Part shown: positions 1 to 5,601 of the stretch, in pieces
How positions within the stretch are numbered: position 1 is the stretch's first letter
How the letters are laid out: the number at the start of each line of letters is the position of its first letter
NCBI GenBank assembly: GCA_024206195.1
Contig: JAAGZO010000064.1
Span: 1 to 5,601, forward strand
Direction of reading: 5' to 3'
DNA length: 5,601 nt
Origin: a bacterium
GTDB taxonomy: Archaea; Nanoarchaeota; Nanoarchaeia; Woesearchaeales; UBA10216
Program-made: the position numbers and the translations under genes
Notes under the pieces: model-generated
Databases searched by the model: none
The model's input: the letters and a program-made list of their open reading frames with translations, nothing else
What the model was told of the DNA's origin: nothing

Positions 1-1
1 A

Positions 2-301
2 GGAAAAATCGTAGAACAAGCAATAGAAGATGTTAAGACTGCCATTGAAAACCAGGAAAAGACTGGTGCAGCTGGAACAATAGGAAAAATTGTTGAACAA
101 GCAATAGAGGATGTTAAGGCTGCCATTGAAAAGCAGGAAAAACCTGGTGCAGCTGGAACAATAGGAAAAATCGTTGAACAAGTAGTAGAAGATGTTAAGA
201 CTGCCATTGAAAACCAGGAAAAGACTGGTGCAGCTGGAACAATAGGAAAAATTGTTGAACAGGCATTAGTCGATGTTAAGACTGCCACGGAAAGTCAGGA
301 A
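2..301 (+). repeat. Tandem 81-bp coding repeats (27-residue helical units), 3 full copies plus a decayed fourth
   Basis: Units start at bases 2, 83, 164 and 245, each beginning with the codons for Gly-Lys-Ile-Val-Glu-Gln. The period is exactly 81 bp, so the frame is kept. By hand count copies 1 and 3 differ at 3 of 81 bases and copies 1 and 2 at 7 of 81; copy 4 diverges after about 19 codons and passes into an acidic linker. Each unit has hydrophobic residues at unit positions 4, 8, 11 and 15, a heptad-like pattern for an amphipathic helix, followed by a Gly-Ala-Ala-Gly-Thr turn. A stalk or spacer of helical hairpins or a short coiled coil is the likely structure. The window starts at a unit boundary, so more copies probably lie upstream. 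Confidence 0.95.
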
Positions 302-3300
302 GAAGAAAAACCGAAAGAAGTAGCTTCTAACGAAACAAGGGCTCCACCAGTAAGTAAAAATGTTGTTTCTGAAAAACCTGCCGAAGAACAATCTTCAGAA
401 CAACCTTCCGATGCTAATATACAGCAGAATGTAGAAAATTGGTTGACAGAGTTTGCCGGAGCGGATGATAAGAGACGCCAGGAAATGCTTGCCGAACTGG
501 GATTTACGAATAACCAGATAACAGAAATCATGGCGAACTTTGCAGTAGAATCAATTGCAGTATTAATTGATCTTATAAACCAGACAGGAGATCTTGCAAA
601 TTGCGCTACAGAAGCCCTAGGCAACCTGCTTGATACATTAGGCATAACAGCTTCTGCTGAAGATAAAGAAGATATGGCTACTACAGCTATTCTTGTAGAT
701 ATTCTTATAGGGGCAGCTACAGTTGAAACTTTACAGAAAGGAATATCCGAAGATATACCATTTCAGACATCAATGTATGCAATACAGAAAGTAGCGGAAA
801 AATACGAACTGGATCTGCATGGGAACTCGGCTTCCATAGAAGATTTCACAGAATATATTCAAGAAGGTAATTCGGCGATCGTATGGATGGAGACGGACGA
901 TGGTGTCGGGCATTATGTAGTTGTAACGGGTATAGATGAGGATGGGAATTTTACATATGTAGATTCAGATGGCCAGACATACACTGCCGATAAAAGTGCT
1001 CTAAGCAAAGATAATATGGTTAATATCCTTTCTGAGAAACAGATAGGTGAATCTATAGATACCAAATCATTTTTTGGTGCAAAATCCGGCGGGAATATAC
1101 CAACGGGGGGATCGTTTATGACAGATGCGCAAAAAGCGGAATTGCGGGCAAATCTTGCGAAACTAGCAGCGCTAAAGGCAGAAGCAGATGCTGCTGCCGC
1201 AGCAAAAGTAGCAGAGATGCAGAAGGCACCTGTAAAGAAGGCGCCGGCACCTCCTAAAAAAGAATCAACAACCCGTGATGACGAAGAAAGAATAGTGGAG
1301 GAAGTAGAAATAGATGGAAATAATACTTATGTAAGAGATAATTATGTATATGATGATCAGAATCGGCTGTTATCCTATATAGAAAACGTATATGTTGCAA
1401 ACCGACCTGAAATGCTGATAACAAATTATTATACAGTAACAGACTGGGATGATGCAGGAAATCCTTTAAATACAATTTGTGAGACGTGGGAACGTTCCCG
1501 TTTTGCCAATGAATTATCAGATGGACAAGTTCACGATGTATTAATAACAGTGGATACTGTCGGTTTACATGATGGCCGTGGTTGTCCTACGTTTGGGATT
1601 TTTGTAAATGGCGTACAGGTTGCAGGTGGTGTAACTACCAACGATAGAAGAGATCATAGTTTTGTTATTAAATTAAAAGAGGGTGATACAGTAGAAGTAA
1701 GACAGACTAATATTCCAAAACATTCCGGTATGCATGTCTACGATGTTACATTTAAAACGGATACAGGAGTAGAAGTTACAGAGAACATAGATACAAGATT
1801 ATATCCTTATAAAGGTCGTGGTTTAGCAGGAGTAAGAGTAGATAACATAATATTAAGAAATACAAAACATACTAATAAAAGAGAAAATACAACAAAAGCA
1901 CAATTAGTTATCCCCAGATCCTGGGGATCGGTATATGAAGATGAGAATGGGGATCTTTGCTGGCAGGACAGTTCAAGAGGATTTTATGATCCGGGTGCGC
2001 CTAACAGTTCTTATGAAGATGGTGGTACAGGAAAATTTAAACTTACGGATGCAGAAATAGAGGGATACGAAGCCTGGCTGGAAGCAGGTAGTCCGGATAC
2101 AGCATTACCTGATGATACAGAAGAAACTGAAACTGAAGAATCGGATACAGGCAGTAGTGATGAAAATGAATATAAGGATCATATGTATGAGATTATGCAA
2201 CGGCCTGAAATAGCAGTATACCTGTCGGATAATTATAACTTTGAACAGGATATGCTGAATAACTTTATAATATTGAATAGTGCAATAGATTCCTATAATC
2301 AATCATTAACAAGAGCCTGGGAAACAGTAGTAAATGTAGGTGGGACATTGTACTGGCGTGATAGTTCAATGGGATTTTATGAGGGAGAAAAATATACTAA
2401 GGGACTGACAGCTCTTACAGCAGCAGAAGCAGCATATTACGATTTATGGATTGAAAACCATACTATGGAATTAGTAGTACAATCCCACGAGACAATAACC
2501 AGCGATGCAGCTGAATTACTAACAACAGAGATAACAACAAATTATCACTATGATATTTGGGGTTATTTAACTGGCATAGATGGGACTTATCATGAGGAGG
2601 GGACAGATCCAAATGGGCATTATGATGAGAATGGAAATCTAACAGAGCTGAAAGTAGACCGAACAGAGAAATTTTCATATACAGTGGAGGAATTAATAGC
2701 GCAAAGTAAGGAAACTAAGGAATCTGATCCATCACGCCAGGAAGTATATGATGGTCTGGGTCAATTAAGAAGCTATGTAAATGAAGATGGACATGCAGTA
2801 AGATTAGATTACAATAGACATGGTCAGGTAAACGGTTATTATGAAGCCTGGGCGTCGGATTCCCATACCCACCACAGTATCCGTATGTATGACATGAATT
2901 ATAACGGGTTAGGAATGGTAAAAGATAGAAAGTACGAAGTAAGCTATCACTATGGTGATAGTGATGGAGCGTATGACAGTGTAGATGGGTATCAGCAGAA
3001 ATTAAGCTATGAGAAAGATCCGGAAAGCAAAACAGGAGACCTGAAAGTAGCTAAAGTCTATAGTGAACATATATATCACCAGGAATGGGAATGGACAAGT
3101 TCTAACCTAGTAAGTGATGTAGCAGGTGCAATATCTGATGTATTTCATGCCATAGCAGATCCAATAGCGGAGTTTGTGGATGAATATATAGCAGATATAC
3201 CTATATTAGGCGATATTGTAGATTTTGCTGTAGATGCAACTTTGTGGGCGGCAGAAGGTTTGTTGGTTGAGCCGATTGTTCTTGCAGGTTTGTGTTTAGA

Positions 3301-5601
3301 AGGTAAATGGGATGAAGCCTTACATGAACTTTCAACTTTTGCAGGAGAAGGCCTAAACATAGACATATTTGGTATAAAATTAGGCCAGATAGTTAAAGTT
3401 GCCGGAACAATATTCTTAACTGCACTTGGTCAGGCCTGGGCAGCGCCGCTTTTAAGCGGAGCAGCATCGTATGCCATGGCATATGAAGAGACATATAATG
3501 AAGTATATGAAATGTATGTAAATGCAGGGTATTCTCACATTGAAGCAGATAAGGAAGCCAGAGGAGTGGCTATGGAATGCGCCGGTATAGCCGGAGCAGT
3601 TTCAATAGGTATAGGATATGCAACCATGGGATTGCAGGCTTTAAGTAAAGGAGGCGAATCAGAGATAGTATCTGATGAGATATTAGATGAGTCAACGATA
3701 GCTGATATGACAGGAGCCATGGAAGGTGTAGTGGGCGAAGGGATTATTCCGGAAGCAGCATTAAATAATACAATGATGCAGGGGATCCAGGAAGAAATAG
3801 TAGGACAGACACTGCTGGAGCAGATAATAGAAACAGTAGTATTAGATCCTGTAAACTGGATAGCAGATAAACTATTTGATACAGTGCTCAGTGAAGGAGT
3901 AAAGGAATTTGCGATAGAATTTATAAAAGATGGTCTTACGACAGCATTGACAGCAACGGCAATGGATGTAGGATTACAGCTTCTGATAACAGGCAAAGTA
4001 GACTGGGATCAAACTTTAGATCAGGCAGGATTTTCGTTTGTGACAGGTGGAGCACTGGGAGCATTTAACGATACAATGAACAGCTGGTCGGAAAATGCCG
4101 ATAATGAATATTCAGCATTTCAGCAGAATATAGCAAACGCATATATAGATTTTGCCGAGACATGCAGTAGTACAGCTTTTAAAATTACAGATACACTGGT
4201 AAAAGCAGCGCAGTTGATAACAGCCTTATCCGGAGGTGGAAATGAGGAAATGCAGATGGCATTAAACTATGCAGGTTCTGAGACAGGATTGTATAGAGCC
4301 ATTGGATCGGCATACGAGACTTCAACCAGAATGGATCAGAAAGTTGGAGCCAGTCTTACCGGCGATGATGCGAAGCTGTATGGAGACACATATAATGTAA
4401 TAGATAAGATGCAGGATTCAGTAAAATATACAGCGAGTCTTTATGAGACAAAAATAGCAATGGATGGTTTGAACGGAGAAGTAGCATCAGATACAGATAG
4501 TAATATGGTAATACTAGGTGGTTTAGTGGATTCAAGCATTAATGTGGAAAGAGGAATAGAAAATATAGCCGGTATAGGAGATACGGCACTGGAAGGCGCA
4601 AAAGATTATATTGATACAACAGTAGGTCTGTTAGGCGGCATGGCGGATGTAGGATTGGGAATTAATGTATTGCAGGGAGATCCTCAGAGTGAATTTATGT
4701 TTCTGGTATCAAATATAGCCAGCTTGTATTCCGTAGCTTCAGATGCATATGACGGTGCAGCGTATTACAGCAAGGATATAAAGAAGGCGTCGACATTAAA
4801 TACATTGACAAATATACTTGGCGGAGTAAGTGAAGTAACCGAGAGTGTAATCAATATAGGTAATGCGGATACAATGATTCAGGGAGAATTTTTTAATAGA
4901 AAATATGAAGAAACATTAAGTGATCTGGAGAATGAATTTGGTAAAGGCTATGATGTAAATGATGCAGCAGTAATGGAATATATGACTGAAAAATATGGCG
5001 AAGCCTATGTAGCAGAATTCCAGGAAGACAAGGAAGTATATTCAGACTATGTTGATTTGAGTAAGATAGTAAAGGCAACACAATTAACAACAACAGTATT
5101 TGAGGGGATAGGATTGGGATTTGAAATTGCAACGGAATATTTAACATCAAGAGAAACTGCAAGGCAAAAAGCAGAAGGTGAGAAACCCACAGAAGAATTA
5201 AACCGGATGAAGGCAGAACTGGCAGTAGGTAGTTTAGATATAACTATGAAAGGTCTGGAAGGCAAAACAGCCGATGAGGTAGAGTTGTTATATCTGACAG
5301 AGACATATGCAGCAATTGGAAATGCAGTATCCGATGTAACAGGTGTTGAAGAAATAACAGTAGATAATATATCGGAAGTAGAAAAAGCAGTGAATGTAAG
5401 TAGTTATGATGATAATGTATGGATAATAGATGATGTGAAAAATGGTGTTGGGTATGAAATAACAAGTGGTGGTATTGGGAATAAGGCAGATAGTATATAT
5501 GATAAAAAATTAACAAAACCGGGAGATGTAAAATTCAGTGTAACATATAATGATGGAAAATTGGATGAAAAAGCATCAGGCTATTACCGACATGGCGGAG
5601 A
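2..5601 (+). CDS. Internal fragment of a giant modular protein with a C39-like peptidase and YD-like segments (both ends missing)
   Basis: One frame is open from base 2 to the right edge: 1,866 complete codons, no stop, and neither initiation nor termination codon in the window. The product reads as tandem helical repeats, an acidic linker, a C39-like cysteine peptidase, a Gly-Gly segment, an Ala/Lys helix, YD-like strands, a beta-sandwich, two W-DSS-GFY modules, more YD-like strands, and about 770 residues of mostly helical, partly hydrophobic sequence. It is acidic and has only seven cysteines (residues 201, 493, 528, 653, 1098, 1193, 1388), which fits an exported protein. No signal peptide can be judged because the N-terminus is absent. 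Modular order resembles polymorphic toxins and giant surface proteins, with the peptidase as a possible processing unit; this role is inferred. The coding assignment is near certain, the function is not. Codon use becomes more ATA/GTA-rich after about base 1250. Confidence 0.95.
302..430 (+). other. Acidic Glu/Pro/Ser-rich linker
   Basis: Residues 101-143 are dominated by Glu, Lys, Pro, Ser and Ala, with few hydrophobic residues and no predicted secondary structure. It separates the repeat stalk from the peptidase. Composition is typical of a flexible spacer, possibly exposed to proteolysis. Confidence 0.7.
431..1048 (+). other. C39-like (papain-fold) cysteine peptidase domain with helical lead-in
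   Basis: Residues 144-349. A helical lead-in (144-190) is followed by a C39-type core. Gln194 lies seven residues before Cys201 in NCATEALGNLLDTLGI, matching the C39 pattern of an oxyanion-hole Gln before the nucleophile and a helix ending in Leu-Gly-Ile. GHYVVVTGI (His304) followed by YVDSDG (Asp321) matches the C39 histidine strand and the Asp that usually sits in a Asp-Pro context. Departures from the classic motif are Ala for Gly after the cysteine, Ser for Pro after Asp321, and a Gln-Cys spacing one residue longer than in many members. C39 peptidases cleave after double glycine, usually fused to ABC exporters; no ATPase domain is visible here, so self-processing or maturation of the same giant chain is more likely. 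All candidate catalytic residues are present, so activity is plausible. Confidence 0.75.
1088..1111 (+). other. Two Gly-Gly motifs just after the peptidase domain: candidate cleavage sites
   Basis: Codons for Gly363-Gly364 (SGGN) and Gly369-Gly370 (TGGS) lie 14-21 residues past the end of the C39-like domain, in a short Gly/Ser/Pro-containing stretch likely to be flexible. C39 peptidases cut after Gly-Gly, so these are natural places for self-cleavage. The upstream residues do not match the usual hydrophobic leader pattern well, so this is a hypothesis. Confidence 0.35.
1118..1264 (+). other. Ala/Lys-rich helix followed by a Lys/Pro hinge
   Basis: Residues 373-421 begin MTDAQKAELRANLAKL and continue as an Ala/Glu/Lys-rich helix up to about residue 405, then become a Lys-Ala-Pro-rich hinge (about 406-421). 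This is a typical single helix or coiled-coil spacer with a stiff proline hinge, separating the peptidase part from the strand-rich part that follows. Confidence 0.7.
1292..1504 (+). other. YD/Rhs-like beta segment 1
   Basis: Residues 431-501 contain alternating aromatic and polar strands with Tyr-Asp and Asp-x-x-Gly/Asn turns: YVYDDQNRLLSYIE (448-461) and a WDDAGNP turn. These follow the rhythm of YD (Rhs) repeats, Y-D-x-x-G/N-R/N-L followed by a strand, but are degenerate and only one or two units long. YD repeats build large beta shells in Rhs and teneurin proteins; a stand-alone pair probably makes a small beta sheet. A related stretch recurs at about residues 848-1031. Confidence 0.5.
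1532..1771 (+). other. Predicted beta-sandwich module, possibly ligand-binding
   Basis: Residues 511-590 alternate hydrophobic strands and tight Gly/Asn/Asp turns: HDVLITVDTVG, FGIFVNGVQVAGG, HSFVIKLKEGDTVEVRQTN, and a closing MHVYDVTFKT strand. The phrase strand-VNG-strand, then a strand ending in Lys-x-Gly-Asp-x-Val-Glu-Val, is common in jelly-roll or Ig-like beta-sandwich modules of extracellular proteins, including carbohydrate-binding modules. No family can be named from sequence alone. It interrupts the YD-like segments, which suggests insertion of a binding or structural module. Confidence 0.5.
1910..1928. repeat. Perfect 8-bp inverted repeat with 3-nt loop inside the gene
   Basis: ATCCCCAG, loop ATC, then CTGGGGAT. 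The hairpin lies in the codons just before and at the start of W-DSS-GFY copy 1. There is no T-run after it, so it is not a typical intrinsic terminator, and it is likely incidental. Confidence 0.8.
1922..2089 (+). repeat. W-x-DSS-x-GFY module, copy 1
   Basis: Residues 641-696. The unit runs from Trp641 through GDLCWQDSSRGFY (W654, D656-S657-S658, G660-F661-Y662) to a helix with Leu-Thr-x-Ala-Glu and a closing Trp692. It shares the order W, G-x-L-x-W-x-D-S-S-x-G-F-Y, L-T-x-A-E, Y-x-x-W with a second copy at bases 2318-2461, and about ten extra residues sit between the GFY and LT parts here. The strand-then-helix form suggests a small independent fold. I do not recognise the family. Confidence 0.65.
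2090..2176 (+). other. Acidic Asp/Glu/Ser/Thr linker
   Basis: Residues 697-725 are almost entirely Asp, Glu, Thr, Ser and Gly with no hydrophobic core, ending before a new helix. It is a disordered spacer between the two W-DSS-GFY copies. Confidence 0.7.
2318..2461 (+). repeat. W-x-DSS-x-GFY module, copy 2
   Basis: Residues 773-820. From Trp773 the unit repeats the pattern of the copy at 1922-2089: GTLYWRDSSMGFYEG (W785, D787-S788-S789, G791-F792-Y793), then LTAAEAAYYDLWIE with Trp816. It is preceded by a helical stretch (about residues 726-772) not found before copy 1. Divergence in protein sequence is large but the key positions are kept, so this is an old internal duplication or two members of one unnamed module family. 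Confidence 0.65.
2543..3094 (+). other. YD/Rhs-like beta segment 2
   Basis: Residues 848-1031 are Tyr/Asp/Gly/Asn/His-rich strands and turns. YHYDIWGYLTGIDG (848-861), GHYDENGNL, VYDGLGQLRSYVNEDGHA (from Val915; Y916-D917, G920-x-L922) and LDYNRHGQVNGYYEAW (D936-Y937, G941) follow the YD-repeat rhythm of Tyr-Asp-x-x-Gly-x-Leu followed by a Gly turn and Tyr-x-Tyr strand. The copies are degenerate, as in many large bacterial surface and toxin proteins. The segment ends in a Trp-rich EWEWTSSN that leads directly into the helical region. Confidence 0.6.
3098..3662 (+). other. Helical region, part 1: hydrophobic Gly/Ala-rich helices
   Basis: Residues 1033-1220. First come amphipathic helices broken by Pro and Gly (ADPIAEFVDEYIADIPILGD), then a short GKWDEALHEL helix, then two long hydrophobic stretches: 1127-1160 (ending AAPLLSGAASYAMA) and 1188-1215 (ECAGIAGAVSIGIGYATMG). 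The latter two are long and apolar enough to be membrane-inserting or tightly packed helices. Comparable hydrophobic helices sit after the YD shell or before the effector in several toxin families, where they help translocation; that comparison is an inference. Confidence 0.5.
3839..4082 (+). other. Helical region, part 2: Ala/Gly helices with a GKVDWDQ turn
   Basis: Residues 1280-1360. A helix pair ends in a hydrophobic stretch (about 1307-1331, DGLTTALTATAMDVGLQLL), then ITGKVDWDQTLDQAGF and a Gly-rich VTGGALGAF. The phrase hydrophobic helix, Thr-Gly-Lys-x-x-Trp, helix, Gly-Gly-x-x-Gly occurs in large secreted and toxin-like bacterial proteins; I know it only as a loose pattern and cannot assign a named domain. 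Confidence 0.4.
4083..5396 (+). other. Helical region, part 3: long amphipathic helices, no family recognised
   Basis: Residues 1361-1798. The sequence is nearly all predicted helix, rich in Ala, Glu, Asp, Thr, Ser and Asn with Gly breaks, and shows heptad-like spacing in places, such as about residues 1460-1560. Recurrent short patterns of Ile/Leu-Gly-Gly with following acidic helix (VILGGLVDSS, GLLGGMADVG, NILGGVSEVT) suggest a repeated helix-turn-helix unit of about 50-70 residues, too diverged to delimit by eye. No catalytic motif, zinc site or nucleotide-binding loop was seen. Structural scaffold, rod or translocation region is possible. Confidence 0.5.
5397..5601 (+). other. Beta-rich start of a further domain, cut by the right edge
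   Basis: Residues 1799-1866 change from helix to strands with Gly/Asn/Asp turns (WIIDDVKNGVGYEI, DVKFSVTYNDGKLDEKASG). It may be an Ig-like or YD-like unit; too little is present to decide. The gene continues past the edge. Confidence 0.45.

Noticed and set aside
2..301. 81-bp repeats as a CRISPR array
   Set aside because: Units are directly adjacent with no unique spacers, keep the reading frame, and code for an amphipathic helix.
295..645. 116-codon open frame on the opposite strand across the linker and the peptidase Cys region
   Set aside because: Ser/Ala/Phe-rich with no domain; it lies over the conserved C39-like core, which is clearly coded on the + strand.
1103..1120. Possible internal start: G-run followed by in-frame ATG at 1118
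   Set aside because: The G-run codes for the Gly-Gly pair and the spacing is only loosely like a ribosome binding site. Nothing else supports separate translation from Met373, though it would begin exactly at the Ala/Lys helix.
1910..1928. Hairpin as an intrinsic terminator or regulatory site
   Set aside because: Short stem, no T-run, and the gene continues for more than 3.6 kb beyond it.
2591..2613. Strong AGGAGG-like sequence followed by ATG
   Set aside because: The following ATG (in CAAATGGGC) is out of frame with the gene, and the purines are explained by Glu-Glu-Gly codons.
3535..3996. 153-codon open frame on the opposite strand
   Set aside because: Ser/Ile/Thr/Pro-rich, low-complexity, no recognisable domain, and fully covered by the continuous + strand gene. 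It is what the complement of an A/G-rich coding strand produces.
4893..5516. Overlapping opposite-strand frames rich in Leu, His, Tyr and Pro
   Set aside because: Several frames overlap each other in different phases, have extreme composition, and mirror the purine-rich + strand. Not genes.

Overview
The whole 5,601-base window lies inside one protein-coding gene on the + strand. Reading from base 2, the frame stays open for 1,866 codons to base 5599, with no stop, and the last two bases begin another codon. Neither the true start nor the stop is present. No promoter, terminator, RNA gene, CRISPR array, insertion sequence or second gene was found. Open frames on the opposite strand are low-complexity shadows of this gene. 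Residue numbers below count from the codon at base 2 as residue 1; they are not numbers in the full protein.

Layout of the encoded fragment, left to right: (1) tandem 27-residue (81-bp) helical repeats, residues 1-100, cut by the left edge; (2) an acidic, proline-containing linker, 101-143; (3) a helical lead-in and a papain-like cysteine peptidase resembling family C39, 144-349, with candidate catalytic Cys201, His304 and Asp321; (4) a short segment with two Gly-Gly pairs (363-364 and 369-370); (5) an Ala/Lys-rich helix and Lys/Pro hinge, 373-421; (6) a YD/Rhs-like strand segment, 431-501; (7) a predicted beta-sandwich, 511-590; (8) two divergent copies of a W-x-DSS-x-GFY module, about 641-696 and 773-820, separated by an acidic linker; (9) a second YD-like segment, about 848-1031; (10) a very long, mainly helical region, about 1033-1798, with several Gly/Ala-rich hydrophobic stretches; (11) a beta-rich start of a further domain that runs off the right edge.

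The best reading is a giant, modular, cysteine-poor, acidic protein that is probably exported or surface-associated. The order peptidase, Gly-Gly sites, YD-like strands, hydrophobic helices recalls polymorphic toxins and other large delivery or adhesion proteins in which an embedded peptidase releases a downstream part. The toxin reading is an inference: no effector domain is visible, and the C-terminus lies outside the window.

The organism is bacterial, of moderately low GC, with heavy use of ATA, GTA, AGA, GGA and ACA codons and a purine-rich coding strand. Giant multi-domain proteins of this style, some with C39-like peptidases, are known from uncultured lineages such as Omnitrophota, and this is my leading guess with low confidence. 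Clostridia such as Lachnospiraceae, with similar codon use and Rhs-like proteins, are an alternative.
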